The notes: generated by a model from the sequence alone, not told the origin. Shown: positions 8,382-17,848, numbered from the stretch's first letter. The stretch is DNA of 64,000 bases from CAUPWF01 sp036656795 (GCA_036656795.1 JAVXHR010000002.1:62001-126000); one strand, 5' to 3'. A program made the numbers and translations.

Positions 8382-8969
8382 TTATCTTGATATGCGTTCC
8401 AATAAGATGGCTTTCAATCCTTGGACACGCTCTGGAATAACATCTTTTTTCTCTCGATACAAAGTACTTGCAAAGTCAAATGCAAATGCTAATAAGATTG
8501 CACTTCCTATTGCACGTCCCACTCCAACAGAAACTAAATTGGTAAGATACATAACAAATCTTTGTAAAAACATAAATAAAAATATAGTGTAAAATCCCCA
8601 TGCAATTGAACTTTCCAAGCATACAATTCCTTTGTAATTAAACGGTTTCTCTTCATAATCCCACCATATTTCACCAAAGATACGATGCATAATAATAGCT
8701 GTAATAAATTCCAGTGAAGTTGCTAACAATGCACCAAGCAAGAAAAGCGACAACGCGCTGTCACTATAATCACGTAATACAAAAAATACGGTCAGCGCAC
8801 CAATTCCATAAATCGGACAAAATGGTCCTTTTACAAATCCTCTGTTCGTTAATTTTTTATTACATATTGACATATATATGGACTCAATTGCCCAACCAAT
8901 CATACTATACAATATAAACCACATAACAACGTGATATGTATCATATCCAAATATTGCTTTTTCCCACAT
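8382..8969 (-). CDS. CmpB-like multi-pass membrane protein (putative ABC-transporter type IV family)
   Basis: 195 residues with about five hydrophobic segments. The sequence IGWAIESIYMS ... RGFVKGPFCPIYGIGAL near the N-terminus is the hallmark of the CmpB/DUF1113 family, often labelled putative ABC transporter permease although no transport activity is established. The central WWDYEEKPFNYKG is also typical. The reading frame is open further upstream, but the ATG at 8967-8969 has AGAGGG six bases before it and is the better start. It stands alone between terminators, downstream of rpsU. Confidence 0.8.
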   Translation of the reverse strand: MWEKAIFGYDTYHVVMWFILYSMIGWAIESIYMSICNKKLTNRGFVKGPFCPIYGIGALTVFFVLRDYSDSALSLFLLGALLATSLEFITAIIMHRIFGEIWWDYEEKPFNYKGIVCLESSIAWGFYTIFLFMFLQRFVMYLTNLVSVGVGRAIGSAILLAFAFDFASTLYREKKDVIPERVQGLKAILLERISR

Positions 8970-9082
8970 ATAAGACCCTCTCAATAACTCACAACTAGAT
9001 TACTTCCATACTTTATCACATATCATTCTAAAAATCTATAGACTTCATAAAGTCTTAAAATAGTTTTAATAAAAACTAAAAT

Positions 9083-9119
9083 TTCCATAAAAATAGAGTG
9101 TATTTCAACACTCTATTTA
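9083..9119 (-). terminator. Terminator after rpsU
   Basis: Ten-base arms AAATAGAGTG and CACTCTATTT around an eight-base loop, followed on the minus strand by a short T-run. Confidence 0.8.
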
Positions 9120-9127
9120 TGCACATA

Positions 9128-9304
9128 TTAATTAAATTTACGTTTTCTAGCAGCCTCTGATTTCTTTTTACGCTTAACGCTTGGTTTTTCGTAATGTTCT
9201 CTCTTACGAATTTCCTGTTGAATACCAGCTTTGGCACAGTTTCTTTTGAATCTGCGTAAAGCGCTATCTAACGTCTCATTATCTTTTACAATTACATTTG
9301 ACAT
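9128..9304 (-). CDS. rpsU: 30S ribosomal protein S21
   Basis: 58 residues translated directly from the minus strand: starts MSNVIVKDNETLDSALRR, contains the conserved FKRNCAKAGIQQE and ends in a lysine/arginine-rich tail (KRKKKSEAARKRKFN). This is the normal S21 length and sequence pattern; S21 helps the small subunit pair with the mRNA ribosome site. AGGTGT precedes the ATG. It has its own strong promoter and terminator, so it is a single-gene transcript. Confidence 0.97.
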   Translation of the reverse strand: MSNVIVKDNETLDSALRRFKRNCAKAGIQQEIRKREHYEKPSVKRKKKSEAARKRKFN

Positions 9305-9385
9305 AGTCTCACACCTAACCTCCCCTCCAGCCCTATATTGTGCACGATACGACTGTTCGGGTATTTTTTTATTGCACTATAGGAT

Positions 9386-9413
9386 ATTATACCATAATTA
9401 AATTTTTCGTCAA
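9386..9413 (-). promoter_or_regulatory. Strong promoter of rpsU
   Basis: TTGACG (9408-9413), 16 bases, TATAAT (9386-9391) with an extended -10 TG. The leader of about 75 bases between it and the ATG is GC-richer than its surroundings and might fold, but I could not assign a known element. Confidence 0.75.
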
Positions 9414-9446
9414 CCATTTCTTTGAAACTTCTTAAATTTTTTTTAA

Positions 9447-12086
9447 TTATTGTAACTGTGATTCCAGAACAGATGGTACCATTGCTATTGCATCTGGAAT
9501 TCCGTCTGGATTTTTTCCACCTGCCTGTGCCATATTCGGGCGTCCACCGCCACCACCACCTACAGAACCTGCAATTGCCTTAATTAGATTCCCTGCATGG
9601 GCACCTTTGGTAACTGCAGAAGCAGTTGCTGTTGCCATTAAATTAACTTTTCCATCAACAGACGAAGCAATCACAACCACGCCCTCTTCTAGTTTTTCTT
9701 TTAATTGATCCCCTAAATCTCGAAGTCCATTCATGTCGACTCCTGCCACTTGTGTAGCAAGCAATTTAATCCCCTGTATTTCAACCACTTGATTCATAAC
9801 ATCACCCATAGCGTCTTTTGCAAGTTTGCTTTTTAAGCTTTCCACATCACTATGTAATGCCTTGTTTTCTGTCAGAATACCTTCCACCTTATCTAACAGG
9901 TTTTCCGGTGTCGCTTTCATTAGTGTTGCAATTTGGTGCATTTTATCTTCTATTTGATTATAATACTGTAATAGCCCATTGGATGTAAGCGCTTCAATTC
10001 TACGCACTCCCGATGCAACGCCCGATTCTGAAAGAATCTTAAACGCAGTAATTTCACCAGTGTTGGAAACATGGGTTCCTCCACAGAATTCGCAAGAAAA
10101 ATCTCCCATACTTATCACACGAACAATAGCACCGTATTTTTCACCAAATAACGCAGCTGCTCCTGTCTTTCTAGCTTCTTCAATTGGCATACTTTCCGCT
10201 TTTACCGGTAGTGACCTTCGGATTTGCTCATTTACAATCTGTTCTACTTGGCGTAACTCTTCTTCTGTCAATGCTGAAAAATGTGTAAAATCAAAGCGCA
10301 GTCTTTCTTCATTCACGCTTGAGCCGGCCTGTTCTACATGATTTCCTAATACTCTTCGCAATGCTTGTTGTAATAAATGCGTTGCACTATGATTTCTGGC
10401 ACATAAGGATCTTTTTTTTGAATCTATTTCTAGAGTGACTATATCACCGGTTTTAAACATTCCTTTGGTAACCTGTCCAACATGACCGATTTTTCCACCT
10501 AATAGCTTTATCGTATCTTCTACTTTGAATTCGCCATTAGCTGTATAGATGCGACCACGGTCAGCCTCCTGCCCTCCACTTGTCGCATAGAACGGGGTTT
10601 CTTCTACAAAAACAGTTCCTTTGTCTCCCTCTGACATTGCAGCCTGCAATTCATTCTCTGATGCTAATACGGTAATCTTGGATTGATAACTAGTGGTATC
10701 ATATCCTACAAAAATCGATGTAATGTCTGGATTAATAGCTTCATAAACTGTCGCATCTTTTCCCATATAATTGGTAGTACTTCTTGCGTCCCTTGCCATT
10801 TTACGTTGTACTTCCATTGCTGTATGAAACCCTGTTTCATCAATACTCAATCCTTTTTCTTCTAATATTTCTTTTGTAAGATCTAATGGAAAGCCATAGG
10901 TATCATATAGTTTAAATGCATCATCTCCTGAAAGAATCGATTGTTTCTGTTGAACCATTTCTTCTTCCATTTCTTTTAAAATTATAAGTCCTTGATCAAT
11001 CGTCTTGCCAAATTGTTCTTCCTCTTTTGTAATAACATTTAAAATAAATTCTTTTTTCTCCTCTAATTCAGGATATCCCTCTTTAGAGCCTTGGATTACG
11101 GTCTCCGCAAGAATTGGTAGAAATTTTCCTTGAATTCCCAATAATCTGCCATGGCGACAAGCCCTGCGAAGCAAACGTCTTAATACATACCCACGCCCTT
11201 CATTTGATGGCATGATTCCATCTGAGATCATAAATGATACAGAACGAATATGGTCTGTAATAACTCGAATTGATATATCAACGCTGTCTGTTATTCCATA
11301 TGTTGCATTAGCTAATTTACAAACATGCTCACGTAATGCCCGTATTGTATCTACATCAAATATCGATGCAACACCTTGGCTAATGGAAGCCAATCGTTCC
11401 AATCCCATTCCGGTATCAATATTTTTTTGTTCTAACTCTGTATAATGATTCTGTCCATCATTATTGAATTGCGTAAAGACATTGTTCCAGATCTCCATAT
11501 AACGATCACATTCACAACCCACAGTGCAATCAGGACTGTTACAGCCATATTCTGCACCTCTATCATAGTAGATTTCAGAACAAGGGCCACAAGGACCTGC
11601 TCCATGTTCCCAAAAATTATCTTCTTTTCCAAACTTGAATATCCGTTCTTTTGGAATGTTCATATCCTGATTCCAGATTTGAAATGTTTCTTCATCCTCC
11701 ACATACACAGAAGGATATAATCGATTTTCTTCCAATCCTACAACTTTAGTTAAAAATTCCCACGACCATTGAATTGCTTCTTTTTTAAAGTAATCTCCAA
11801 ATGAAAAGTTACCCAACATTTCAAAAAACGTACCATGTCGTGCCGTTTTTCCAACATTTTCAATATCTCCTGTACGAATGCACTTTTGACATGTTGTTAC
11901 GCGTTTACTAGGTGGAATCTCTTGCCCTGTAAAATAAGGTTTTAAAGGTGCCATTCCCGAATTAATCAATAATAAACTTTTATCATTGTGTGGAACCAAA
12001 GAAAAACTTTTCATTGCAAGATGTTGTTTACTTTCAAAAAATTCCAAAAACATTTTTCTTAGTTCATTTACTCCATATGATTGCAT
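9447..12086 (-). CDS. alaS: Alanyl-tRNA synthetase
   Basis: Charges tRNA-Ala and edits misacylated Ser/Gly. 879 residues, full length. The class II aminoacylation core is N-terminal (FLEFFESKQHLAMKSFSLVP, GPCGPCSEIYYDRG). The editing domain shows the zinc/active-site motifs HSATHLL and CEFCGGTH, and the C-terminal DHHA1 domain ends with the glycine-rich GGGGGGRP segment. AGGAGG precedes the ATG. A terminator hairpin at 12117-12150 ends only about 35 bases before the start, with no clear promoter in between, so expression may depend on readthrough. Confidence 0.98.
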   Translation of the reverse strand: MQSYGVNELRKMFLEFFESKQHLAMKSFSLVPHNDKSLLLINSGMAPLKPYFTGQEIPPSKRVTTCQKCIRTGDIENVGKTARHGTFFEMLGNFSFGDYFKKEAIQWSWEFLTKVVGLEENRLYPSVYVEDEETFQIWNQDMNIPKERIFKFGKEDNFWEHGAGPCGPCSEIYYDRGAEYGCNSPDCTVGCECDRYMEIWNNVFTQFNNDGQNHYTELEQKNIDTGMGLERLASISQGVASIFDVDTIRALREHVCKLANATYGITDSVDISIRVITDHIRSVSFMISDGIMPSNEGRGYVLRRLLRRACRHGRLLGIQGKFLPILAETVIQGSKEGYPELEEKKEFILNVITKEEEQFGKTIDQGLIILKEMEEEMVQQKQSILSGDDAFKLYDTYGFPLDLTKEILEEKGLSIDETGFHTAMEVQRKMARDARSTTNYMGKDATVYEAINPDITSIFVGYDTTSYQSKITVLASENELQAAMSEGDKGTVFVEETPFYATSGGQEADRGRIYTANGEFKVEDTIKLLGGKIGHVGQVTKGMFKTGDIVTLEIDSKKRSLCARNHSATHLLQQALRRVLGNHVEQAGSSVNEERLRFDFTHFSALTEEELRQVEQIVNEQIRRSLPVKAESMPIEEARKTGAAALFGEKYGAIVRVISMGDFSCEFCGGTHVSNTGEITAFKILSESGVASGVRRIEALTSNGLLQYYNQIEDKMHQIATLMKATPENLLDKVEGILTENKALHSDVESLKSKLAKDAMGDVMNQVVEIQGIKLLATQVAGVDMNGLRDLGDQLKEKLEEGVVVIASSVDGKVNLMATATASAVTKGAHAGNLIKAIAGSVGGGGGGRPNMAQAGGKNPDGIPDAIAMVPSVLESQLQ

Positions 12087-12116
12087 ACTTATCCTCCTAA
12101 ATTCATCTTAAAATTT

Positions 12117-12150
12117 ACGCAAAATAGAGTGGATTCTCATCCACTCTATG
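12117..12150 (-). terminator. Terminator after the small membrane peptide gene
   Basis: Perfect 11-base arms ATAGAGTGGAT/ATCCACTCTAT (12124-12134 and 12139-12149) around a four-base loop, followed on the minus strand by TTTT. Confidence 0.85.
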
Positions 12151-12157
12151 ATGTTTT

Positions 12158-12292
12158 CTAATTTTCAGTTTTTGCTTCTTTTTCATTTTTGTGTTTTCTT
12201 AAATTCTTACCCACTAAAATTCCACCAAAAGCTACAGCTCCAAGCATAATTGCTTTGATTACTGTCTGAAATAAAGTAATAGCAAAATCCAT
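12158..12292 (-). CDS. 44-residue single-pass membrane peptide, unknown function
   Basis: The frame is open from 12352, but the ATG at 12290-12292 has an excellent GGAGG ribosome site and gives MDFAITLFQTVIKAIMLGAV..., a 44-residue product. A single transmembrane helix spans about residues 5-28, followed by a highly charged lysine/glutamate tail expected in the cytoplasm. A TATAAT-like box lies upstream and a perfect terminator follows, so it looks like a real gene rather than chance. It follows the hydrogenase-like gene by 64 bases. I do not recognise a family. Confidence 0.65.
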   Translation of the reverse strand: MDFAITLFQTVIKAIMLGAVAFGGILVGKNLRKHKNEKEAKTEN

Positions 12293-12356
12293 TACTACAC
12301 CTCCGAATCTTGTGTGCCTATGCACCACTTCATTATATAGTACCATAGTCATACGT

Positions 12357-13868
12357 TTATTTCAATTCTATTTTCTCTAATTTTTTATCCGGTATCTCCG
12401 TCGATGATTTTGCCACAAATTCATTGAGAATCTTCTGTGCTTTTGGCACTTGAATATTGGTTCCCGCTCCAGCTACACACCCACCTGGGCAACCCATTCC
12501 TTCAATTAAACAACCCTCCATCTTCCCCGCTTTTGCAAGGGACAATATTTTTTTACACTCCGACAGTCCTTCTGCATGCTCAATCCTGACTTCTACTCCG
12601 GGATAATATGCATTAATACACTGTTCAATTGCATTTGCAACCCCACCAGCAATAGCGTAACCACGTCCAGCACCTGTCGCATCATGAAACGAAGATTCCG
12701 CCTCAAATTGATTCATATCAATTTCTTTTGCATCAAACATAGCTTGTAATTCTTCAAAGGTAATTACAAAGTCAACATCACTGCGTACAGTTCGTCTGGA
12801 TGCTTCTAATTTTTTAGCGGCACACGGTCCAATAAAGACAACTCTTGCATTGGGATGTTCTTTTTTAATTGTTCTTGCAGTTGCAACCATAGGTGTTAAT
12901 TCCTGTGATACCTGCTCTACCAGATCTGGAAAATACTTTTTTGTCAAAGAAGACCACGATGGGCAACAAGAAGTTAGCAAAAATGGTAATTCTCCGGTCA
13001 CTACTTTATCTACATAGTGATGAGCCTCAGAGATTGCTCCAATATCGGCTCCAAGCGCAACTTCATACACTTCCGAAAACCCAAGTTCCTGTAAAGCGGC
13101 TTTAATGTTTCTTGGCGTAATATGATCTCCAAATTGTCCGACGAACGCAGGTGCTATTTCTGCAATAATTTCATCTTTTTCTTTTAATGCACAAATCAAT
13201 TGAAAAATCTGTGATTTATCAGAAATCGCTCCAAACGGACAGCTTACCATACACATTCCACAAGATACACATTTGTCATTGTCTATCTGAGCCCTGCCAA
13301 ATTTGTCAGAAACGATTGCCTGGACTCCACATGCCTTTTTACAAGGTCTTTCTTTTTTTGCAATGGCATCATAAGGACATACGGCTTTACATCGACCACA
13401 ATGAATACATTTTTCCTGGTCAATATAAGAATGTCCATCTATCATTGAAATTGCATCTTTAGGACAAACTTCTTTACAAGGATGTGCCGCACACCCTTTG
13501 CACATATTGCTCACTTCATATTTATTTTCCTCACAGGCTGCACAGGCCGATGGAATTACTTGCATCAATGGAGGTTCATAATATTTGTCAGAAATATTAC
13601 TTTCTTCAATCCCTGCCGTCAGATGAACCGGGACATCTTCCGGTCGTAACGACATTCCCATAGCTAACCGCACTCGTTCTTGAACAATTGAACGAATTCG
13701 ATAAACTCCAGCACGATAATTTTCTGTATCCTCATTTACTAATCTATAAGGAATTGCTTCAATATCACCTTTTAAAGTTTCTGGTGTCGATTGATATGCT
13801 ACTCTTGCCACCTCTTCAAACACTTGACGTCTTATATGCCTTACCGGAGTTTCTAGTCCACGCATCAT
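12357..13868 (-). CDS. Monomeric [FeFe] hydrogenase-like protein (group B-like)
   Basis: 503 residues. Cysteine clusters for [4Fe-4S] centres lie at about 123-135, 154-164, 176-180 and 200-210 (CIHCGRCKAVCP, CVSCGMCMVSCP). The catalytic domain has all three H-cluster signatures with every cysteine ligand: TSCCPSW (299-305), GPCAAKK (347-353) and MGCPGGCVAGAG (458-469). These variants, and the N-terminal ferredoxin arrangement, resemble group B clostridial [FeFe] hydrogenases, which interconvert protons and hydrogen with ferredoxin. The gene starts one base after the metH stop with GAGGAA upstream, so it is translationally linked to methionine synthase. It may therefore supply or drain electrons for cobalamin reactivation, which is inference. 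Maturases HydE/F/G are not in the window. Confidence 0.85.
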   Translation of the reverse strand: MMRGLETPVRHIRRQVFEEVARVAYQSTPETLKGDIEAIPYRLVNEDTENYRAGVYRIRSIVQERVRLAMGMSLRPEDVPVHLTAGIEESNISDKYYEPPLMQVIPSACAACEENKYEVSNMCKGCAAHPCKEVCPKDAISMIDGHSYIDQEKCIHCGRCKAVCPYDAIAKKERPCKKACGVQAIVSDKFGRAQIDNDKCVSCGMCMVSCPFGAISDKSQIFQLICALKEKDEIIAEIAPAFVGQFGDHITPRNIKAALQELGFSEVYEVALGADIGAISEAHHYVDKVVTGELPFLLTSCCPSWSSLTKKYFPDLVEQVSQELTPMVATARTIKKEHPNARVVFIGPCAAKKLEASRRTVRSDVDFVITFEELQAMFDAKEIDMNQFEAESSFHDATGAGRGYAIAGGVANAIEQCINAYYPGVEVRIEHAEGLSECKKILSLAKAGKMEGCLIEGMGCPGGCVAGAGTNIQVPKAQKILNEFVAKSSTEIPDKKLEKIELK

Positions 13869-13869
13869 C

Positions 13870-16272
13870 TTATATTTCCTCTTTTCTTGTATTCAGTAAT
13901 TTATTCTGTGCATAATAAACCGATTGCATGGCATCTTTCCCATAAAAATCTGCACCAATTTTATCTGCATATTCTTGATTCAGCACTGCTCCTCCTACCA
14001 TAACAAAACACTCAGGAACTTGTTCCTTTAATAGACGAATTGTCTTCTCCATATTCACTACTGTTGTAGTCATCAGTGCACTTAGTCCTACCAAAGGAAT
14101 CCGGTATTTTTGAACAGTAGACACTATTAGCTCCGGTTCCACGTCTTTCCCTAAATCAAGTACTTCAAACCCATAGTTCTCCAACAACACTTTAACAATG
14201 TTTTTACCAATATCATGCACATCCCCTTTGACCGTAGCTAAGATAATCTTTTCTTTTTTTTCTTGTTCATTTCCTTGTTGTAACATGGCTTCTTGCAAAA
14301 TTCCAAATGAAACTTTTGCTGTTTCAGCACTCATCATTAACTGTGGCAAAAATATTGTCCCATTTTCAAATCCTTTCCCTACATCATCTAGTGCTGGAAC
14401 AAGATGCTCTTTTATAATCTCTAATGGAGTCATTTCTTTTAAAAGTGTTATGGTCCATTCTCTTGTATCTTCTTTCATTCCTTTTTTAATAGCTTGATAC
14501 AATGTTTGTGCGGAGACCTCTTGATGAGAATGTTCATTTGCAATTGTAGTATGGTGTTGGATATATTGTTTGCAATTTTCATCATAATTCATCAATGCAC
14601 AGTAAGAATCATAAGCCTGTATCATCTGTTCACATAATGGGTTGATAATCCCAGCTTTCAGGCCTTTTTGCATTGCCATTGCATAAAAATATCCATTCAT
14701 AAGTGGTCTGTTTGGTAAGCCAAACGATATATTGGAGACTCCCAAAACCGTATTTACCATACATTCTTTTTCAACTAATTCTAATGCTTCTAAAGTAACA
14801 GCAGCACCTTGTGGATCGGCACTAATAGTCATAGCTAGCACATCAATTATAATATCCTTTGGTTGAACCCCATATGTTTTCCCTCGTTGAATAATTCTTT
14901 TTGCTATCGCCACGCGTTGTTTGGCTGTGGCAGGAATTCCATTCTCGTCAATTGTCAATCCAATCACAACACCACCATATTTTTGAATCAGTGGAAAAAC
15001 CCTTTCCATAGATTCATCAGTTCCTGTAACTGAATTCACCATCGGTTTCCCATGATAGATTCTCATAGCTGATTCCATCGTCTGTATATCTACCGTATCA
15101 ATTTGAAGTGGTAGATTTGTAACACTTTGTATCTCTGCAATTGCATGGCACATGGTTGCGGATTCATTAATCTCAGGAAGTCCCACATTTACATCTAACA
15201 CATGTGCTCCTGCTTCTTGTTGAGCAATTGCCTCTCGTAGAATATAATCAATATTTTGCTCTTTTAATGCCTTTTTAAACATTTTCTTTCCGGTGGGATT
15301 AATTCGTTCCCCAATAATAATGGGTTTATGTCCAATCTCAACCACTGTGCCATAGGAAGAAACTAAAGTATGATTTTTATAAGTAGGCAAAATGATTTTG
15401 CATTCCTTACAAGCCTCCACCATTTGTTTAATGTGTAGTGCCGTTGTCCCACAACAGCCGCCAATACAACATGCTCCTTTTTCAACAATTTTTTTCATGG
15501 TCTGTGCAAATTCTTCCGGTGAAATGTCATAATACGTGATTCCATCTTTTTCTTTTGGTAACCCGGCATTAGGTTTTACAATAATTGGCAACGAGGTGTA
15601 GGTACTCAGTGTTTCTAAGATTGGCATCATCTGTTTCGGGCCAAGCCCACAATTAATTCCCAACGCATCAACTCTTAGCCCTTCTAACATTGCAACCATG
15701 CTTGGAATATCTCCTCCTGTCAATAACCGTCCATGTTCATCAAAAACCATGGTAACAAATACAGGAAGTTTCGTTCCCTCTTTTGCTGCTAAAATTGCTG
15801 CTTTCGCTTCATACGTATCTGTCATTGTTTCAATCTGTATAAAATCAGCACCTGCCTGTGCCCCATATTCCATCACTTCCCGAAACACATCATATGCTTC
15901 TTCAAAGCCAAGATTTCCCAAGGGTTTTAATAGTTTTCCGGTGGGGCCTACATCCAACCCTATAAAGCACATCTTTTCCTGTGACTGATAATGAGCAATT
16001 GCAGTTTTAGCATTAAGCACCGCCGCCTGTATTATTTTCTTTAATTCATAATCTTCCTCTTCATATTTAATACGATTTGCTCCAAATGTATTCGTTAAAA
16101 TCACTTGACTTCCAGCTTCTAAGTATTGTTCATGTATTGTAGTAATTACGTCTGGTTTTGTAAGGTTCCATAATTCCGGAAGTTCCCCTGCCTGTAGTCC
16201 TTGCTCCTGAAGCAGTGAACCCATTGCACCATCAAAGAACAATAATTGTTTTCCTAATAATTCCAATATCAT
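13870..16272 (-). CDS. metH: Cobalamin-dependent methionine synthase lacking its activation domain
   Basis: 800 residues. Residues about 1-300 are the homocysteine S-methyltransferase barrel with zinc ligands in GINCG (about 206) and GGCCGT (about 269). Next is the methyltetrahydrofolate (pterin-binding) domain beginning with IIIGERINPTGKK, then the helical cap and the B12-binding Rossmann domain with the lower-ligand motif DVHDIGKN around residue 685. The AdoMet-binding activation domain found at the C-terminus of E. coli MetH is absent and is encoded by the gene immediately upstream, overlapping by four bases (ATGA). Zinc is thus bound for homocysteine, the folate methyl passes to cobalamin, and reactivation is in trans. 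AAGGAG precedes the ATG. Confidence 0.96.
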   Translation of the reverse strand: MILELLGKQLLFFDGAMGSLLQEQGLQAGELPELWNLTKPDVITTIHEQYLEAGSQVILTNTFGANRIKYEEEDYELKKIIQAAVLNAKTAIAHYQSQEKMCFIGLDVGPTGKLLKPLGNLGFEEAYDVFREVMEYGAQAGADFIQIETMTDTYEAKAAILAAKEGTKLPVFVTMVFDEHGRLLTGGDIPSMVAMLEGLRVDALGINCGLGPKQMMPILETLSTYTSLPIIVKPNAGLPKEKDGITYYDISPEEFAQTMKKIVEKGACCIGGCCGTTALHIKQMVEACKECKIILPTYKNHTLVSSYGTVVEIGHKPIIIGERINPTGKKMFKKALKEQNIDYILREAIAQQEAGAHVLDVNVGLPEINESATMCHAIAEIQSVTNLPLQIDTVDIQTMESAMRIYHGKPMVNSVTGTDESMERVFPLIQKYGGVVIGLTIDENGIPATAKQRVAIAKRIIQRGKTYGVQPKDIIIDVLAMTISADPQGAAVTLEALELVEKECMVNTVLGVSNISFGLPNRPLMNGYFYAMAMQKGLKAGIINPLCEQMIQAYDSYCALMNYDENCKQYIQHHTTIANEHSHQEVSAQTLYQAIKKGMKEDTREWTITLLKEMTPLEIIKEHLVPALDDVGKGFENGTIFLPQLMMSAETAKVSFGILQEAMLQQGNEQEKKEKIILATVKGDVHDIGKNIVKVLLENYGFEVLDLGKDVEPELIVSTVQKYRIPLVGLSALMTTTVVNMEKTIRLLKEQVPECFVMVGGAVLNQEYADKIGADFYGKDAMQSVYYAQNKLLNTRKEEI

Positions 16273-16931
16273 ATGCTTCTCCTTTTGTATTCACAATCTG
16301 CTTTCGTACATCTGACACACGATTTATCATCATCTAAAGACTCTATCTTCATTTCATGCTGTGGTCGAATCCCAATAACAGCCGTTACTGATTTGACCGG
16401 CGTCAGCATATAACTGTCTGTCATAGATAAGCCTATTTGTTTTGTCGCATCAAGTATTTGTAAGATTTCTTTTTGTAACTGTATGGGGAAATCTCCATAA
16501 CCGGGACTAAATCTAACACTCAAATCACATGTTTCTGTTAAAGAATCTTTTATTTTTTCTTCTTGTTCATCACAAAACTCCTCTAACATTGCCGTTGCAC
16601 ATGCTTGTAAAACTACCATTTTAGAAGTATCCGAAACCCCATAGCGTCGCATTAATCTGTCCACTTCAATTCCCAATGTTGCACCAAATAATGCTACTTT
16701 TTTGCACCCCTTAAGATTGCGTGTCAAATCTTTACTCACTACTTGAAGTGAGCCTATCTGCAGTTTGTCTGGTTCTTCCATAGATAATTTAAAAATACGG
16801 TAGACAATTTTAGCATTTACAATTAACTCTAATTCCTCAAAAGAATTCAAAATTAATGAAAGTGTTTTATCATCTACCGTATGACTTCCGTATCCTAAAT
16901 AACGTATTGCTTCCTTAGTTCGTTCATTCAT
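16269..16931 (-). CDS. Methionine synthase activation-domain protein (separate MetH C-terminal module)
   Basis: 220 residues matching the AdoMet-binding activation region of MetH, including RFSPGYGDFP, the counterpart of the RPAPGYP motif that contacts AdoMet. In split systems this protein docks on the cobalamin domain and, with an electron donor, remethylates inactive cob(II)alamin. The tail is cysteine-rich (CVRCTKADC), which could bind a metal or cluster; the canonical domain in E. coli lacks this, so it is worth noting. It overlaps metH by four bases and follows metF by 15 bases. The ribosome site is GGGAG before a short spacer. Confidence 0.9.
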   Translation of the reverse strand: MNERTKEAIRYLGYGSHTVDDKTLSLILNSFEELELIVNAKIVYRIFKLSMEEPDKLQIGSLQVVSKDLTRNLKGCKKVALFGATLGIEVDRLMRRYGVSDTSKMVVLQACATAMLEEFCDEQEEKIKDSLTETCDLSVRFSPGYGDFPIQLQKEILQILDATKQIGLSMTDSYMLTPVKSVTAVIGIRPQHEMKIESLDDDKSCVRCTKADCEYKRRSI

Positions 16932-16946
16932 TAATACATGTTCTCC

Positions 16947-17816
16947 CTATGATTGAATAATATTTGACAAATTCTCCATAATTGCTGCCGCAACCTCTGG
17001 TTTATTCATGGAATACACATGGATATTCTTCACTCCGTTTGCAATTAAATCTACAATCTGTTCTGTGGAATATGCAATTCCAGCCTGTTGCATTGCACTT
17101 GCATTATCACCAAAGCAATCTGCAATTGCACGAAATCTTGGTGGAAGAGATGTTCCAGACAACTCACAAATACGGGCAATTTGCTTTCCATTTGTGACAG
17201 GCATAATTCCCGGAACTACCGGAACTGTAATACCTTGTTCTCGTATTCGATACAAAAAATTATATAATATATTATTATCAAAAAACATCTGGGTCATTAA
17301 AAAATCTACTCCACAATCAACCTTATGTTTTAGATACATAATATCTTGTTCTTTGTGTTCTGTCTCAACATGACCTTCCGGATAACAGGCTGCACCAATA
17401 CAAAAATCCCCATAAGTATGTAAATCTTGTATAAGCTCACTGGCATATTGATATCGTTCTCCATCTGATATAATTCTATCCGGAAGTATATCCCCTCGTA
17501 ATGCAAGAATATTCTCGATACCTTCTTTTTTCAACTGTTCTACTACTTCTTTTACTTCCGCTTTTGTAGAGGACGCACACGTTAAATGTGCCAAACTTTC
17601 CACCTTACAATCATGCTTAATATGGGATGCAATACGAACCGTATTTTTACTGGTTCCCCCACCAGCTCCGTAAGTGACACTTACAAAAGATGGTTGTAGT
17701 TTTGCAACCTGTTCAGTTGCTTCCTGTACTTTTTCATAACCTTTGTTTGTCTTTGGAGGAAATACCTCAAAAGAAATATGAATCTTGTGATCTTGTAATT
17801 TTTTTATAATTTTCAT
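16947..17816 (-). CDS. metF: 5,10-methylenetetrahydrofolate reductase
   Basis: 289 residues, a TIM-barrel flavoprotein that makes the 5-methyl-THF used by MetH. The N-terminal motif SFEVFPPKT carries the catalytic Glu; SVTYGAGGG, the ALRGD segment and the MTQMFFDN stretch are all typical. It opens the metF-activation-metH-hydrogenase run with tight spacing. GGAGG precedes the ATG. Only 32 bases separate it from glgA upstream, leaving no room for a SAM or cobalamin riboswitch; transcription probably comes from the glgA side. Confidence 0.96.
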   Translation of the reverse strand: MKIIKKLQDHKIHISFEVFPPKTNKGYEKVQEATEQVAKLQPSFVSVTYGAGGGTSKNTVRIASHIKHDCKVESLAHLTCASSTKAEVKEVVEQLKKEGIENILALRGDILPDRIISDGERYQYASELIQDLHTYGDFCIGAACYPEGHVETEHKEQDIMYLKHKVDCGVDFLMTQMFFDNNILYNFLYRIREQGITVPVVPGIMPVTNGKQIARICELSGTSLPPRFRAIADCFGDNASAMQQAGIAYSTEQIVDLIANGVKNIHVYSMNKPEVAAAIMENLSNIIQS

Positions 17817-17848
17817 ATGTGTTATGTCCTCCCTATAATTAAGGTTTT

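Noticed and set aside
12087..12157. T-box before alaS
   Set aside because: The leader is about 35 bases after a terminator; no T-box motif or antiterminator is present.
17817..17848. SAM or cobalamin riboswitch before metF
   Set aside because: Only 32 bases separate metF from glgA; no riboswitch would fit.
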